DNA from: Brevibacillus dissolubilis
GTDB taxonomy: Bacteria > Bacillota > Bacilli > Brevibacillales > Brevibacillaceae
NCBI RefSeq assembly: GCF_006170445.1
Contig: NZ_VCNA01000002.1
Coordinates: 1-64,000 of the forward strand
Direction of reading: 5' to 3'
Length of the DNA stretch: 64,000 nucleotides
Part shown: one piece after another, positions 33,655 to 42,171 of the stretch
Layout of the letters: the number at the start of each line of letters is the position of its first letter
Numbering within the stretch: position 1 is the stretch's first letter
Position numbers and translations under genes: made by a program
The notes under the pieces: generated by a model
The model's database searches: none
What the model was told of the DNA's origin: nothing
Seen by the model: only the letters and a program-made list of their open reading frames with translations

Positions 33655-33737
33655 GATCGGTACCTCGATTCGATTGAAATTTGTGGATGAACCATTTGAT
33701 GGACGATAGGTCGGAAGCACCAAAAGAACACGGTCTG

Positions 33738-34382
33738 CTATGCCTGCACATTTGCTTTATACGCTCTCGCTTTTTCCGTGATCAAATCGTAATTGCCTGT
33801 CTTCACCGCTTCTTTGGTCAGGTCACTGCCGATACCGACTGCGACAGCACCGGCTGCGAGCCATTCATGGATATTCTCCAGATGGACGCCACCGGTCGGC
33901 ATGATGTTCGCCTGTGGGATCGGCCCTTTGATCGCGGAGATCATACGGGGCCCGCTGATTTCGCCGGGGAATAGCTTGATGATATCTGCGCCATTTTCCA
34001 AGCCCTCTACGACATCCTTGATCGTCATCGCGCCGGGAATTACAGGGATCTGATAACGGTTGCAGTTGCGGATCACTTCTGGATTGAGATACGGAGTCAC
34101 GATGAACTGCGCCCCAGCCAAAATCGCGATCCGAGCCGTCTCCGTATCGAGTACCGTACCCGCCCCAATGATCACATCGTCACGCCCTGCATAGTGGGAG
34201 GTCAGATTCTCCAGACACTTGACGACAGATGGGACGGTAAATGTCACCTCAATCGCATTAAGACCGCCCTCGATACACTTGTGGGCAAAAAGCTCCACCT
34301 GCTCCGCTGAATCTCCCCGCAGTACGCCCACGATCTTTTGCTCGACGATGCTGTTGATGATCTGCCATTTTTTCATGGTCAT
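33738..34382 (-). CDS. kdgA: 2-dehydro-3-deoxy-phosphogluconate (KDPG) aldolase
   Basis: 214 residues of the KDPG/KHG aldolase barrel. It shows GAGTVLD, an EVTFTVPS segment with the active-site Glu, and the Schiff-base Lys in IIKLFPGE. It cleaves 2-keto-3-deoxy-6-phosphogluconate to pyruvate and glyceraldehyde 3-phosphate, the last step of cytoplasmic galacturonate-oligomer breakdown. It starts at ATG 34382 behind GGGGGAG, 20 nt after the KDG kinase gene. Confidence 0.92.
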   Translation of the reverse strand: MTMKKWQIINSIVEQKIVGVLRGDSAEQVELFAHKCIEGGLNAIEVTFTVPSVVKCLENLTSHYAGRDDVIIGAGTVLDTETARIAILAGAQFIVTPYLNPEVIRNCNRYQIPVIPGAMTIKDVVEGLENGADIIKLFPGEISGPRMISAIKGPIPQANIMPTGGVHLENIHEWLAAGAVAVGIGSDLTKEAVKTGNYDLITEKARAYKANVQA

Positions 34383-34402
34383 GAATGGTCTCCCCCTCTC
34401 TC

Positions 34403-35356
34403 CTATCGCTCTGCCACGGCATGGCCCGTTCCCATAAAACGCTCCAGCTCCTCGGTAGTAGGCAATCCTTCGATATCCCCGTGAAACGTCACACAGCGCG
34501 CTCCGACTGCATTGGCGATCGTGGCTGCTTCACGCAGGCTGCGCCCACGGATGATAGAGGTCAGGAATCCCGCCGCGAAGCCATCTCCCGCTCCGACCGT
34601 ATCCACCACCGTATCCACCAAAAAGCCTGGAATGTGCGTGTATTCCCCCTTTTCCAACAGCAGACATCCTTGATCGCCCAGCTTGATCAAGGTGACAGGC
34701 ACGCCAAGCTCCAGCAGGCGTTTTTTCCAGATCTCCCGGTCATCTGTCTGCAGGAGGAGCGTCAGTTCATTCTCCCCCGGCAAAAAGTAATCACAGAGCG
34801 ACGCGACATCCAAGAGAACTTCGCGCGCTTCTTCGGCTGTCCACAGCTTGAGCCGGATATTGGGGTCAAAACTGACTTTGGTTCCATTGCGTCTGGCGAT
34901 CTCAATCGCACGGTACATCATCTTCCGGCAGCTGTCACTGAGCGCAGGGACGATTCCCGTGAGGTGCAGGATGGAAGCTTGGGCGATATAAGCCTCATCC
35001 AGCTCGGACGCTTGAAACTGACTGAACGCCGAGCCTCTTCTGTAAAAGTAGACATTCGGATTGCCCGCTGCTTTCAGCTCCTTGAACATCACGCCCGTCG
35101 GATAGGCACTGTCAAAGACAACGCGTGATGTGTCGACACCTTCTCCGCGGATTTTTTTAAGCAGATACGTGCCGAAGGGGTCCTTGCCCAAGCGGCTGAA
35201 CCACCCGACGGAAGCCCCAAGTCTGGCCGCTCCAATCGCTACATTGGACTCTGCACCGCCGATGGAGCGCAGGTAGGTCACTGCGTCTTCGAGTGAGCCG
35301 ATCTGTGTGGGTGTGAGGAGAACCATGCTTTCTCCGTAGGTTACGATATCTGGCAT
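34403..35356 (-). CDS. kdgK: 2-keto-3-deoxygluconate (KDG) kinase, PfkB family
   Basis: 317 residues of the PfkB sugar-kinase fold. It has the N-terminal GG pair with a substrate loop (SIGGAESNVAIGAARLG) and the C-terminal signature DTVGAGDGFAAGF with the catalytic Asp. It phosphorylates KDG to KDPG using ATP, feeding KdgA directly downstream. ATG 35356 has AAGGAAG 8 nt upstream; a GTG three codons earlier is a weaker option. A strong stem-loop lies in the 120-nt gap between this gene and pectate lyase. Confidence 0.92.
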   Translation of the reverse strand: MPDIVTYGESMVLLTPTQIGSLEDAVTYLRSIGGAESNVAIGAARLGASVGWFSRLGKDPFGTYLLKKIRGEGVDTSRVVFDSAYPTGVMFKELKAAGNPNVYFYRRGSAFSQFQASELDEAYIAQASILHLTGIVPALSDSCRKMMYRAIEIARRNGTKVSFDPNIRLKLWTAEEAREVLLDVASLCDYFLPGENELTLLLQTDDREIWKKRLLELGVPVTLIKLGDQGCLLLEKGEYTHIPGFLVDTVVDTVGAGDGFAAGFLTSIIRGRSLREAATIANAVGARCVTFHGDIEGLPTTEELERFMGTGHAVAER

Positions 35357-35430
35357 ATCTATCACTTCCTTTTCTGTCTGTGGGCTGTTGGTGTCCGATT
35401 CTTCATGAAAATGATCGGGTCGTTACAGGA

Positions 35431-35465
35431 AACCCTGTAACAGCAGCCACGGCTATTACAGGGTT
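35431..35465 (-). terminator. Stem-loop between the pectate lyase and KDG kinase genes
   Basis: On the minus strand AACCCTGTAA pairs perfectly with TTACAGGGTT, with a nested AGCC/GGCT pair. There is no T-run after it, so it may be a partial terminator or mRNA-stabilising structure that sets lyase expression above the kinase genes. A second copy of the arm (GTTACAGG/CCTGTAAC, 35421-35440) offers an alternative fold. Confidence 0.5.
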
Positions 35466-35477
35466 GTTTGGACTTGT

Positions 35478-36785
35478 TTACAGGAGTTTACCGGCTCCCG
35501 CATTCGCTTTTACCACTGTTGGAACATTCGATGTCGGGTCGATCGTATTGTACAGGGTTGGTGTCCAGCCGACATCGGTGCTAAGCGGTGTTGACGCGGT
35601 CGAGTTGTAGGCTTGCACGAAGCTTTTCGAGGTGCCATTGAGCATCGTGCCGGATTCGTAGATTGCGGTTCCTTTTAACACAGAGATCAGCTTAGCTGCG
35701 TCAAAACCTGAGTTCATATCGAAGTAGTTGTTCTGTGCATAGATTTTGGACTGATAGCCTACCCCGATCGAGTAGATGTAGTGTGTGTTGCCCACGTTGT
35801 TGTAGTAGTTGTTGTACAGATGAATCTGACCGTAGCGTACGCGCGGGGCACGTTCTACCACGTTTTGATAGTAATTGTGGTGGAAGGTGATGCGCAGCTT
35901 GCCAGCGTCAGCGGTGGTGCTGTCGGAGGAGCCGATCAGATTGGTTTTGCCGTGGTTGCTGAAGTGGTTGTAGGAGACGGTGATCAGGTCGGCTTGGTTT
36001 TTCGCGTCGAGCAGACCGTCGTGGTGCTGGAATTCACGGCCATAGTAGGTGCCATTCATGCTGTCTGGACGGCTGCCGTCGTTGAAGGAGCAGTGGTCGA
36101 TCCAGATGTTAGTTGCACCATCGAGGGTGATGTTATCGTATTGAGAGTTCCAGTTGCCGGTTGAGCCGTCTGTCGGGTCCCATTGTGGGAAATAATCATA
36201 GGAATCCTGGAAGGTAATATTGCGGATGATCACATTGGTTGATTTTTTGAGCATCAGATTGCCGCCGACGATCTTCGCATCGGTACCAAGACCGATCAGG
36301 GTGATGTTGGAACCGACATTGATCACGACGCGAGCTGCTTGGTTTTTCTGTGAGCGCAGACGGGCATCTTCAAGTGTGCCTGTTGGTACGGCTTTGCCCC
36401 ATGTAGCTGGATCGTATTGTTTCACATAGGCTTCAATGGTGTAGGCCGGGTCTCTGTATTGCTCGTATCCCAGTGGATTGTTGTTATCATCCACACTGAG
36501 GTTGATCGTACCTTTGACATAGATGATTTTGGGAGTGGTGATAGAGCCGTTGGTCGTGTTATTGCCGCCGAGTGCATTGACCAGCTCTTTGCGGTTGGTA
36601 ACGGTATAGACTTGGGCTGTGGCAGAGGTGGAGCCACCTGTGGTACCTGTGTAGGAAGCCCAGCCGTCTTTGGCTGCGAGTACTTGACGGCCATAGTCTG
36701 CAGCGCTTACCTCGGTTGGCAGTGATACGAACGGTGCGGTCATAAAGGTTGCTGCGAGAAGCATGCTTACATGTTTTTTCATCAT
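35478..36785 (-). CDS. Secreted pectate lyase (PL1 family)
   Basis: 435 residues with a signal peptide (MMKKHVSMLLAATFMTAPFV, cleavage near SA-A) and a right-handed beta-helix lyase. It carries the PL1 signature IWIDHCSF (~220), calcium-site-type Asp residues around it, and a basic RAPRVRYG segment (~305) in the position of the catalytic Arg. It cleaves polygalacturonate by beta-elimination outside the cell, giving the unsaturated oligomers that the ABC importer takes up. AGGAGGAG precedes the paired ATGs at 36785/36782. It sits 12 nt after kduD, inside an otherwise cytoplasmic operon. Confidence 0.9.
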   Translation of the reverse strand: MMKKHVSMLLAATFMTAPFVSLPTEVSAADYGRQVLAAKDGWASYTGTTGGSTSATAQVYTVTNRKELVNALGGNNTTNGSITTPKIIYVKGTINLSVDDNNNPLGYEQYRDPAYTIEAYVKQYDPATWGKAVPTGTLEDARLRSQKNQAARVVINVGSNITLIGLGTDAKIVGGNLMLKKSTNVIIRNITFQDSYDYFPQWDPTDGSTGNWNSQYDNITLDGATNIWIDHCSFNDGSRPDSMNGTYYGREFQHHDGLLDAKNQADLITVSYNHFSNHGKTNLIGSSDSTTADAGKLRITFHHNYYQNVVERAPRVRYGQIHLYNNYYNNVGNTHYIYSIGVGYQSKIYAQNNYFDMNSGFDAAKLISVLKGTAIYESGTMLNGTSKSFVQAYNSTASTPLSTDVGWTPTLYNTIDPTSNVPTVVKANAGAGKLL

Positions 36786-36797
36786 TCTTTTCTCCTC

Positions 36798-37562
36798 CTA
36801 TCGGCTCATCCAGCCGCCATCTACTGTCAAAATGTGGCCATTCACATAATCAGATGCACGTGAAGCGAGGAAAATCGCGGAACCGACCAGATCATTGGAC
36901 TCTCCCCATTTGCCTGCCGGGATACGGCCCAGGATCGAGGTGCTTCGGTCAGGGTCTTGGCGCAGCGCTTCCGTATTATTCGTCGAGATATAGCCTGGTG
37001 CGATTGCATTTACTTGAACATTCTGACCGGCCCACTCATTGGCGAACGCCTTGGTCAGCCCTGCTACCGCATGCTTGCTCGCAGTATAAGCGGGTACGAG
37101 AATCCCGCCTTGAAAAGAGAGCAAGGACGCGATATGGATGATCTTTCCTTCTTTGCGCGCAAGCATCGGGCCTGCGACCAGCTGTGTCAGGAGGAACAGC
37201 GAGGTCAGGTTAGTATTGATCACCTGATCCCAATTCTCTCTGGAGTATTGCTGGGCTGGCTCACGGCGGATGATGCCCGCGTTGTTGACCAGAATATCAA
37301 TCTGGGTACGCTCTACGAGAGGTGCGACCACCGATTCTACCTGATCGGGATCAGACAGGTCGGCGAGCACGGTCTGGTAGCTGCGTCCGGCGCGGCTGAC
37401 CAGCTCCTCTGTCTCTTGCATGTTATCCTGGTGACCGAGCAGGATGACATCGGCCCCCGCCTCTGCCAAGCCTACTGCAATCGCCTGCCCGATCCCGGTT
37501 CTGGCTCCCGTGACGAGAGCTGTTTTGCCTTCCAGTGAAAAGAGCTGTTGAATCAAATCCAT
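36798..37562 (-). CDS. kduD: 2-deoxy-D-gluconate 3-dehydrogenase (KduD), SDR family
   Basis: 254 residues, a classical short-chain dehydrogenase. It has TGARTGIGQ (NAD site, ~18), NNAG (~91) and the YTASK catalytic pair (~157), and ends in VDGGWMSR. It reduces 2,5-diketo-3-deoxygluconate to KDG with NADH, after KduI. It starts at ATG 37562 behind AAGGAG and is separated from kduI by 15 nt. Confidence 0.92.
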   Translation of the reverse strand: MDLIQQLFSLEGKTALVTGARTGIGQAIAVGLAEAGADVILLGHQDNMQETEELVSRAGRSYQTVLADLSDPDQVESVVAPLVERTQIDILVNNAGIIRREPAQQYSRENWDQVINTNLTSLFLLTQLVAGPMLARKEGKIIHIASLLSFQGGILVPAYTASKHAVAGLTKAFANEWAGQNVQVNAIAPGYISTNNTEALRQDPDRSTSILGRIPAGKWGESNDLVGSAIFLASRASDYVNGHILTVDGGWMSR

Positions 37563-37577
37563 CTGATCGTCTCCTTC

Positions 37578-38408
37578 CTACCGCAGATCGTCCATCGCGA
37601 CAGCGTCCATGTCTGTGAACGTATAGTTCTCACCCGCCATCGCCCAGATGAAGGTGTAGTTGCTTGTGCCGACACCGGAGTGAATCGACCAGCTTGGGGA
37701 GATGACGGACTGCTCGTTTTTCACGACGAGGTGACGGGTCTCATGCGGCTGTCCCATGAAGTGCATCACTCTGTCATTCTCCGCCAGATCAAAATACAGA
37801 TAGACTTCCATCCGGCGGTCGTGGATATGCGCTGGCATGGTGTTCCACATGTTGTTCGGCTCAAGCACGGTAATCCCAAGCATCAGCTGGCAGCTCTTGA
37901 TGCCGTCTGCATGGATGTATTTGTAGATGGTGCGGCGGTTGGACTTGTCGTCAGAGCCGAGTCGGTTCGGTTCTGCTTGGTCAATCCCCTGCAGCTGGGT
38001 CGGATATTCCTTGTGTGCCGGGCAGGAGACGAAGTAGAAGCGGGTCGGATTGGACGGGTCTTGGCTGTGGAACTTGACGTCTTGTTTGCCGAGCCCGATG
38101 TAGAGGCAATCCATCTTGTTCAGGTGGAACGCTTCCCCGTCTACAGTCACGTATCCGGCAGGGCCGATATTGACGACACCGATCTCTCTGCGCTCGAGGA
38201 AAAAGCCTGTTTTGAGTGTGTCGGCGGCTTCTAGAGCCAAGCCTTCTTCAGTCGGAACCGCACCGCCGATCACCATACGGTCATAGTGGCTGTACACCAT
38301 GCTGACTTGATTGGTTTGGAACAGGTCTTCGATGAGAAAGTCGCGGCGCAGGCGATCGGTTGTATATTGTTTGGCATCTTCTGGATGTGCTGCATGTCTG
38401 ATTTGCAT
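37578..38408 (-). CDS. kduI: 5-dehydro-4-deoxy-D-glucuronate isomerase (KduI)
   Basis: 276 residues, the usual KduI length. The metal site H-x-H-x4-E is visible in PAHIHDRRMEVYLY (~195-208). It converts 5-keto-4-deoxyuronate (DKI) to 2,5-diketo-3-deoxygluconate. It starts at ATG 38408 behind AGGAGG, 14 nt after the KdgF-like gene. Confidence 0.93.
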   Translation of the reverse strand: MQIRHAAHPEDAKQYTTDRLRRDFLIEDLFQTNQVSMVYSHYDRMVIGGAVPTEEGLALEAADTLKTGFFLERREIGVVNIGPAGYVTVDGEAFHLNKMDCLYIGLGKQDVKFHSQDPSNPTRFYFVSCPAHKEYPTQLQGIDQAEPNRLGSDDKSNRRTIYKYIHADGIKSCQLMLGITVLEPNNMWNTMPAHIHDRRMEVYLYFDLAENDRVMHFMGQPHETRHLVVKNEQSVISPSWSIHSGVGTSNYTFIWAMAGENYTFTDMDAVAMDDLR

Positions 38409-38422
38409 GAATGAAGTACCTC

Positions 38423-38746
38423 CTAGTATTTGAAATCTTCCCGCTGTGGGGTAAAGATATCGACAATGATGGAATCCTCAAGCGCTACTACACCGTGCAC
38501 GGCATTGGACGGAATATAGACGCTGTCCCCTTGTTTGATGACGGTGATGGTGCCGTCCAGTTGGAATTCAAAGCTGCCTTTGGCGATATAGCTGATCTGT
38601 TCATGCGGATGAGAATGGAGATTCCCTACGGCATCCTTTTCAAAGGTGACTTCGGTCATCATCAGACCGCCTTGGTGTGCCATTAATTTACGTGTAACGC
38701 CAGGCTCCGCTGGTGTTACTTCTGCTTCATGACCCAGTACGAACAT
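38423..38746 (-). CDS. kdgF: Cupin protein, KdgF-like
   Basis: 107 residues of a single cupin barrel, with HSHPHEQISYIAKG (metal-binding His/Glu cluster, ~40-54) and a second His-bearing strand PSNAVHGV (~78-85). In pectin and alginate loci KdgF turns the unsaturated uronate released by lyases into the linear keto form that KduI uses. Its place between oligogalacturonate lyase and KduI fits that step. It starts at ATG 38746 behind AAGGAGAG. Confidence 0.87.
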   Translation of the reverse strand: MFVLGHEAEVTPAEPGVTRKLMAHQGGLMMTEVTFEKDAVGNLHSHPHEQISYIAKGSFEFQLDGTITVIKQGDSVYIPSNAVHGVVALEDSIIVDIFTPQREDFKY

Positions 38747-38767
38747 GGAATGGATCTCTCCTTTTTT

Positions 38768-39940
38768 CTATGGATTCATATCGATGAGATAGAGGTTGAT
38801 CTTGCCGTCGCGGTCGGATGCGTACAGAATCTTGCTGTTATCCCAACTAAATGTTGGGTGACAATGCGTCTGTTGGGTGTACCAGGAAGTCTGGTGCGTA
38901 CACAACGTTTCGATAGTAGGTTTATCACCACCGAGATGGATCAGCACAAGGTCTTCTACTTCATCGCCAACGAGCAGGGTGTTGTCGTTGTTGGCGTGAT
39001 AGTGATTGCAATAGTACGGCAGGTCGATGATGGACAGCACTTCCCCGTTCTTGTCGGCGAATCCGATATACGGGATCTGGTCAGACTCGACGTGTGTGAC
39101 GATTGCTTGTGTTTTGTCAGAGGTGATCGTGCCGTCATGACCTTTGCGGCGGTTGTCGAAGAAGACATTGCCGTCACTCGTCCAGAACTCGTGGCCGACA
39201 CAGTCGTCTTCCTCTTGGCGGAAGCAAGGCTTCACCTTACCCGTGGTGATATCAAGCAGCCAGATGCGCTGGTGTACGAGATTCCATGGGCCTTCGTGGC
39301 AGAACATCGCGAGGTTGCTGTCATCTGGGGCGAATTGGAAGTGGCCGAGCCAGTGGGTATCTTCGAACACGTCGAACACTCTGCCGTCTTCGAGGTCGAT
39401 CAGCGTGATCCAGCCTTTTTTGATGGCGTACATCGTTTCTTTGAACCCGGAGTAGTTCGCGCCGCGTTTGATCGGTACGTTTTCGTTGCGGGCCAGACCG
39501 ATATACTTTTTGTTTGGGGACAGGAAAGGATGGCCGAGATGGACATCGCCTTTTTCCTCGTAGACGACGGTGGTCTCATTGGTTCTGGTGTTGTGCAGCT
39601 TGATCTGCTTGCCTGTCACATAGACGACCAGCTCACTGTCTGGTGATTTGGTATGAGAGGTCGGGATGATCCCTTCTGCTTCGTCTGTTACCTGTGTGAT
39701 GATCCCGGTGTTGAGATCCATCTTGAACATGTTGTAGATCTCAGGGGTATCTGACGCTCGGTCTGACAGGAAGTAGATTTCCTGATCCCCTGTGGTAAAA
39801 GAGTTATCCGTAAAATACAGATGATAGTTGTTGGAATCGCCCGAAGTCAGCTGGATCACGGTTCGTCCTGTTTTTTCATCTGCATATCGTTTCAGTTCGG
39901 ACGGATATTGTTTTCCGATCAATGGTTCCACCTCACTCAT
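38768..39940 (-). CDS. ogl: Oligogalacturonate lyase (PL22)
   Basis: 390 residues, a cytoplasmic beta-propeller without signal peptide. It shows oligogalacturonate-lyase features such as YPSELKRYADEKTGR near the N-terminus and THCHPTFSWDN and YASDRDGKINLYLID at the C-terminus. It splits imported short oligogalacturonides into monomeric unsaturated uronate. ATG 39940 overlaps the TAA of the solute-binding protein gene by one base (TAATG), implying coupling. The frame stays open about 20 codons upstream but that would sit inside the previous gene. Confidence 0.88.
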   Translation of the reverse strand: MSEVEPLIGKQYPSELKRYADEKTGRTVIQLTSGDSNNYHLYFTDNSFTTGDQEIYFLSDRASDTPEIYNMFKMDLNTGIITQVTDEAEGIIPTSHTKSPDSELVVYVTGKQIKLHNTRTNETTVVYEEKGDVHLGHPFLSPNKKYIGLARNENVPIKRGANYSGFKETMYAIKKGWITLIDLEDGRVFDVFEDTHWLGHFQFAPDDSNLAMFCHEGPWNLVHQRIWLLDITTGKVKPCFRQEEDDCVGHEFWTSDGNVFFDNRRKGHDGTITSDKTQAIVTHVESDQIPYIGFADKNGEVLSIIDLPYYCNHYHANNDNTLLVGDEVEDLVLIHLGGDKPTIETLCTHQTSWYTQQTHCHPTFSWDNSKILYASDRDGKINLYLIDMNP

Positions 39941-41286
39941 TATTTCTTGTTGATATGTTGCTCGTATTGCTTCTTGGATTTCTCCATCGCGGCTGCCCAT
40001 TCATTCAGGAATTCTTCGACCGTGTTCTTGCCGCTCATCACCGCTTGCAGACCCGGGTCTACGACTTGGTCGAGGATCGAGCGGTAGTCTGGTGTATATA
40101 CGGATGGATAGTAGTAGAGGGTGTTCGGGTCATTGAGCACCTTGACCGCCTCTTGGATGTGCTGGGCATTCTTGAACCAATCTTCATTGATCGCATCCTC
40201 ATGGGTAGGCAGCTGGCCGATCTGCTTGTTCCAGTAGCTTTGGCTTGGTGCAGAGGCGAGGAAGCTGATGAATTTCCATGCTTCATCCGGATGCTTGGTC
40301 GTTTTGAAAATGCTGTAGCCATTGGTATTGAAACCTTCTACCACGTAGTTGCCGTTGAGCGATTTCGGGAAGGCCAGGGCGGCGTACTGCTCAGGCTTTA
40401 GGGATTTGCTGTGTTCGCCGTACGAGCCGATGTTATGCTGGATCATCGCGACGGCACCGGTATCGAAGCCTGCGACCATTTCCTTGTAGCCGTTGGTGAT
40501 ATCACTCTCAGGCGTATACGTTTTGTAGAGGCCGAGATATTTTTTCATGAACTCTACATGCTTCGGATCGTTGATCGTCGATTTGCCGCTGGCGTCGAAA
40601 TAGTCGGTGATCCCGGAGTACGCATACATCAGGCGTTGCAGCTGGAAGGAGCCGCCTTTGCCGCCGCGGATGCTGAAGCCGTAACGGTTTTTGCTCTTGT
40701 CTGTCATTTTTTCAATGCCAGCGAAGAAATCATCCCATGTCACAGGTGGTGTCACCCCTGCTTCTTTGTACCAGTCGGCACGGTACCAGAGGTTATCGAG
40801 GTTGGTCGTATTTGGGATTTGGTAGAGCTTTTTGTCCTGGACAACATCACGGTTGGACTGAATCGCTTGCTTGTTGAGTTTGTCCTTCTCGCTCCATTGG
40901 TCAAAATACGGGTCCATCGGCAACAGCGCACCACGGATCGTGAAATCAGCCAGCCACGTGGTCTGTACGCCCCCTACGTCTGGGAGGTCTTCGGCTGCGA
41001 TGGCTGCGTCGTATTTTTGCTTGGCTGATTTGTTGGGCATCCCCACGTACTCGACGTCAATCGTTAGGTTCGCCTCTTCGAACTGTTTGATCAGCTCTTC
41101 ATAAAAAGGTGTGCGCTGTGGGCCAGCATTCTCATCCCAGAAGACGATGGTGACCTTCTCTCCTGGCTTGGTCTGGCTGCCCGCTCCGTCCGTGATCACG
41201 GTCTGATCGGTGGTGTTGCCGCAGCCAGCGAGCATTAAGGATGTAGCGATGGTAGAAGTTAAGATGATATGGACTTTTTTGGACAT
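39940..41286 (-). CDS. Sugar ABC importer, solute-binding lipoprotein
   Basis: 448 residues, an extracellular solute-binding protein of the oligosaccharide (family 1) type. The lipobox ends at LMLAGC with Cys22 as the lipidation site, followed by a Thr/Gly-rich linker. It includes conserved carbohydrate-binding protein segments such as VTIVFWDEN (~45-53). It should capture oligogalacturonides for the two permeases upstream in the operon. ATG 41286 follows AGGGGG. The 51-nt gap to the permease holds no clear hairpin. Confidence 0.9.
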   Translation of the reverse strand: MSKKVHIILTSTIATSLMLAGCGNTTDQTVITDGAGSQTKPGEKVTIVFWDENAGPQRTPFYEELIKQFEEANLTIDVEYVGMPNKSAKQKYDAAIAAEDLPDVGGVQTTWLADFTIRGALLPMDPYFDQWSEKDKLNKQAIQSNRDVVQDKKLYQIPNTTNLDNLWYRADWYKEAGVTPPVTWDDFFAGIEKMTDKSKNRYGFSIRGGKGGSFQLQRLMYAYSGITDYFDASGKSTINDPKHVEFMKKYLGLYKTYTPESDITNGYKEMVAGFDTGAVAMIQHNIGSYGEHSKSLKPEQYAALAFPKSLNGNYVVEGFNTNGYSIFKTTKHPDEAWKFISFLASAPSQSYWNKQIGQLPTHEDAINEDWFKNAQHIQEAVKVLNDPNTLYYYPSVYTPDYRSILDQVVDPGLQAVMSGKNTVEEFLNEWAAAMEKSKKQYEQHINKK

Positions 41287-41337
41287 GGTGTCAGTACCCC
41301 CTTTTTGATAGGCAAAATGATGATGTGTCGGTGACTC

Positions 41338-42171
41338 TTATCCTTTTACAGCTCCACCCAGACCGTTGACCAGATAGCGCTGGGCATAGGCGAACATCAG
41401 GATGGCTGGTACTAAGGCGATCACAGAGCCTGCCGCCAGTGCGCCGTAGTTGACATTGAACTCACCCATCATGTAGCTCAGCCCGATAGGAAGTGTGAAG
41501 TTCTCTTCTTGGTTGGTCAGCATGAAGGCGAACAGGAACTCGTTCCAGACGTGGATGAAGGTGAATACCCCTGTCGCTACGAGACCAGGCAGCACAGCTG
41601 GAATGACGATATAGAAGATCACCTGTAAGCGGTTACAACCATCCACCATCGCAGCCTCCTCCAGCTGCTTTGGTACACCGGAGATAAAGCCATTCATCAA
41701 GACGGAGTTAAACGGCAACTGAAATGTTGTATACGTGATAATCAATGAGAGCGGATTACTGATTAGGCCCAGACTCTTAAAGATGATAAACAACGGTATA
41801 ATCAGCATGGCAGCCGGTACGAACTGTGTACACAGAAGCAACAGAAGAAACGCGGACTTGCCTTTAAACTGATAACGGCTCAGCGCATACCCGACCAATG
41901 TCGCGAAGATGACGACGAAGAATACGGTACAGGCGGCAATCATCAAGCTGTTGACAAAATAATTGGAGAACCCGACGTTGTTCCATGCGACCCAGAAGTT
42001 ATCAAAGGTAATGGAGCTTGGGATATACTCGGTCGGGGTTTTGACGATGTCCCCTTCGTGCTTCAGTGCGGTATTGATCGTCCAATAGAACGGAAACAAG
42101 GTGAATACCATCGTTAGCAGCAGTGGCAGATACAGGACAAAAAATCTGTCCAGCTTTCGGTTCCAACTCAT
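41338..42171 (-). CDS. Sugar ABC importer permease, MalG type
   Basis: 277 residues, six hydrophobic segments and the cytoplasmic EAA loop (EEAAMVDGCNRLQVIFYIVI, ~170-190). It pairs with the MalF-type permease, whose stop it overlaps (ATGA, 42168-42171). No ATPase gene lies in the operon, so a shared MsmX-type ATPase encoded elsewhere is inferred, as in Bacillus. Confidence 0.92.
   Translation of the reverse strand: MSWNRKLDRFFVLYLPLLLTMVFTLFPFYWTINTALKHEGDIVKTPTEYIPSSITFDNFWVAWNNVGFSNYFVNSLMIAACTVFFVVIFATLVGYALSRYQFKGKSAFLLLLLCTQFVPAAMLIIPLFIIFKSLGLISNPLSLIITYTTFQLPFNSVLMNGFISGVPKQLEEAAMVDGCNRLQVIFYIVIPAVLPGLVATGVFTFIHVWNEFLFAFMLTNQEENFTLPIGLSYMMGEFNVNYGALAAGSVIALVPAILMFAYAQRYLVNGLGGAVKG

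Noticed and set aside
35431-35465. Riboswitch before KDG kinase
   Set aside because: I see only simple hairpins, with no multi-stem conserved core of a known riboswitch class.
38729-39646. Plus-strand open frame of 305 codons opposite oligogalacturonate lyase
   Set aside because: Shadow of the lyase reading frame; no start signals.
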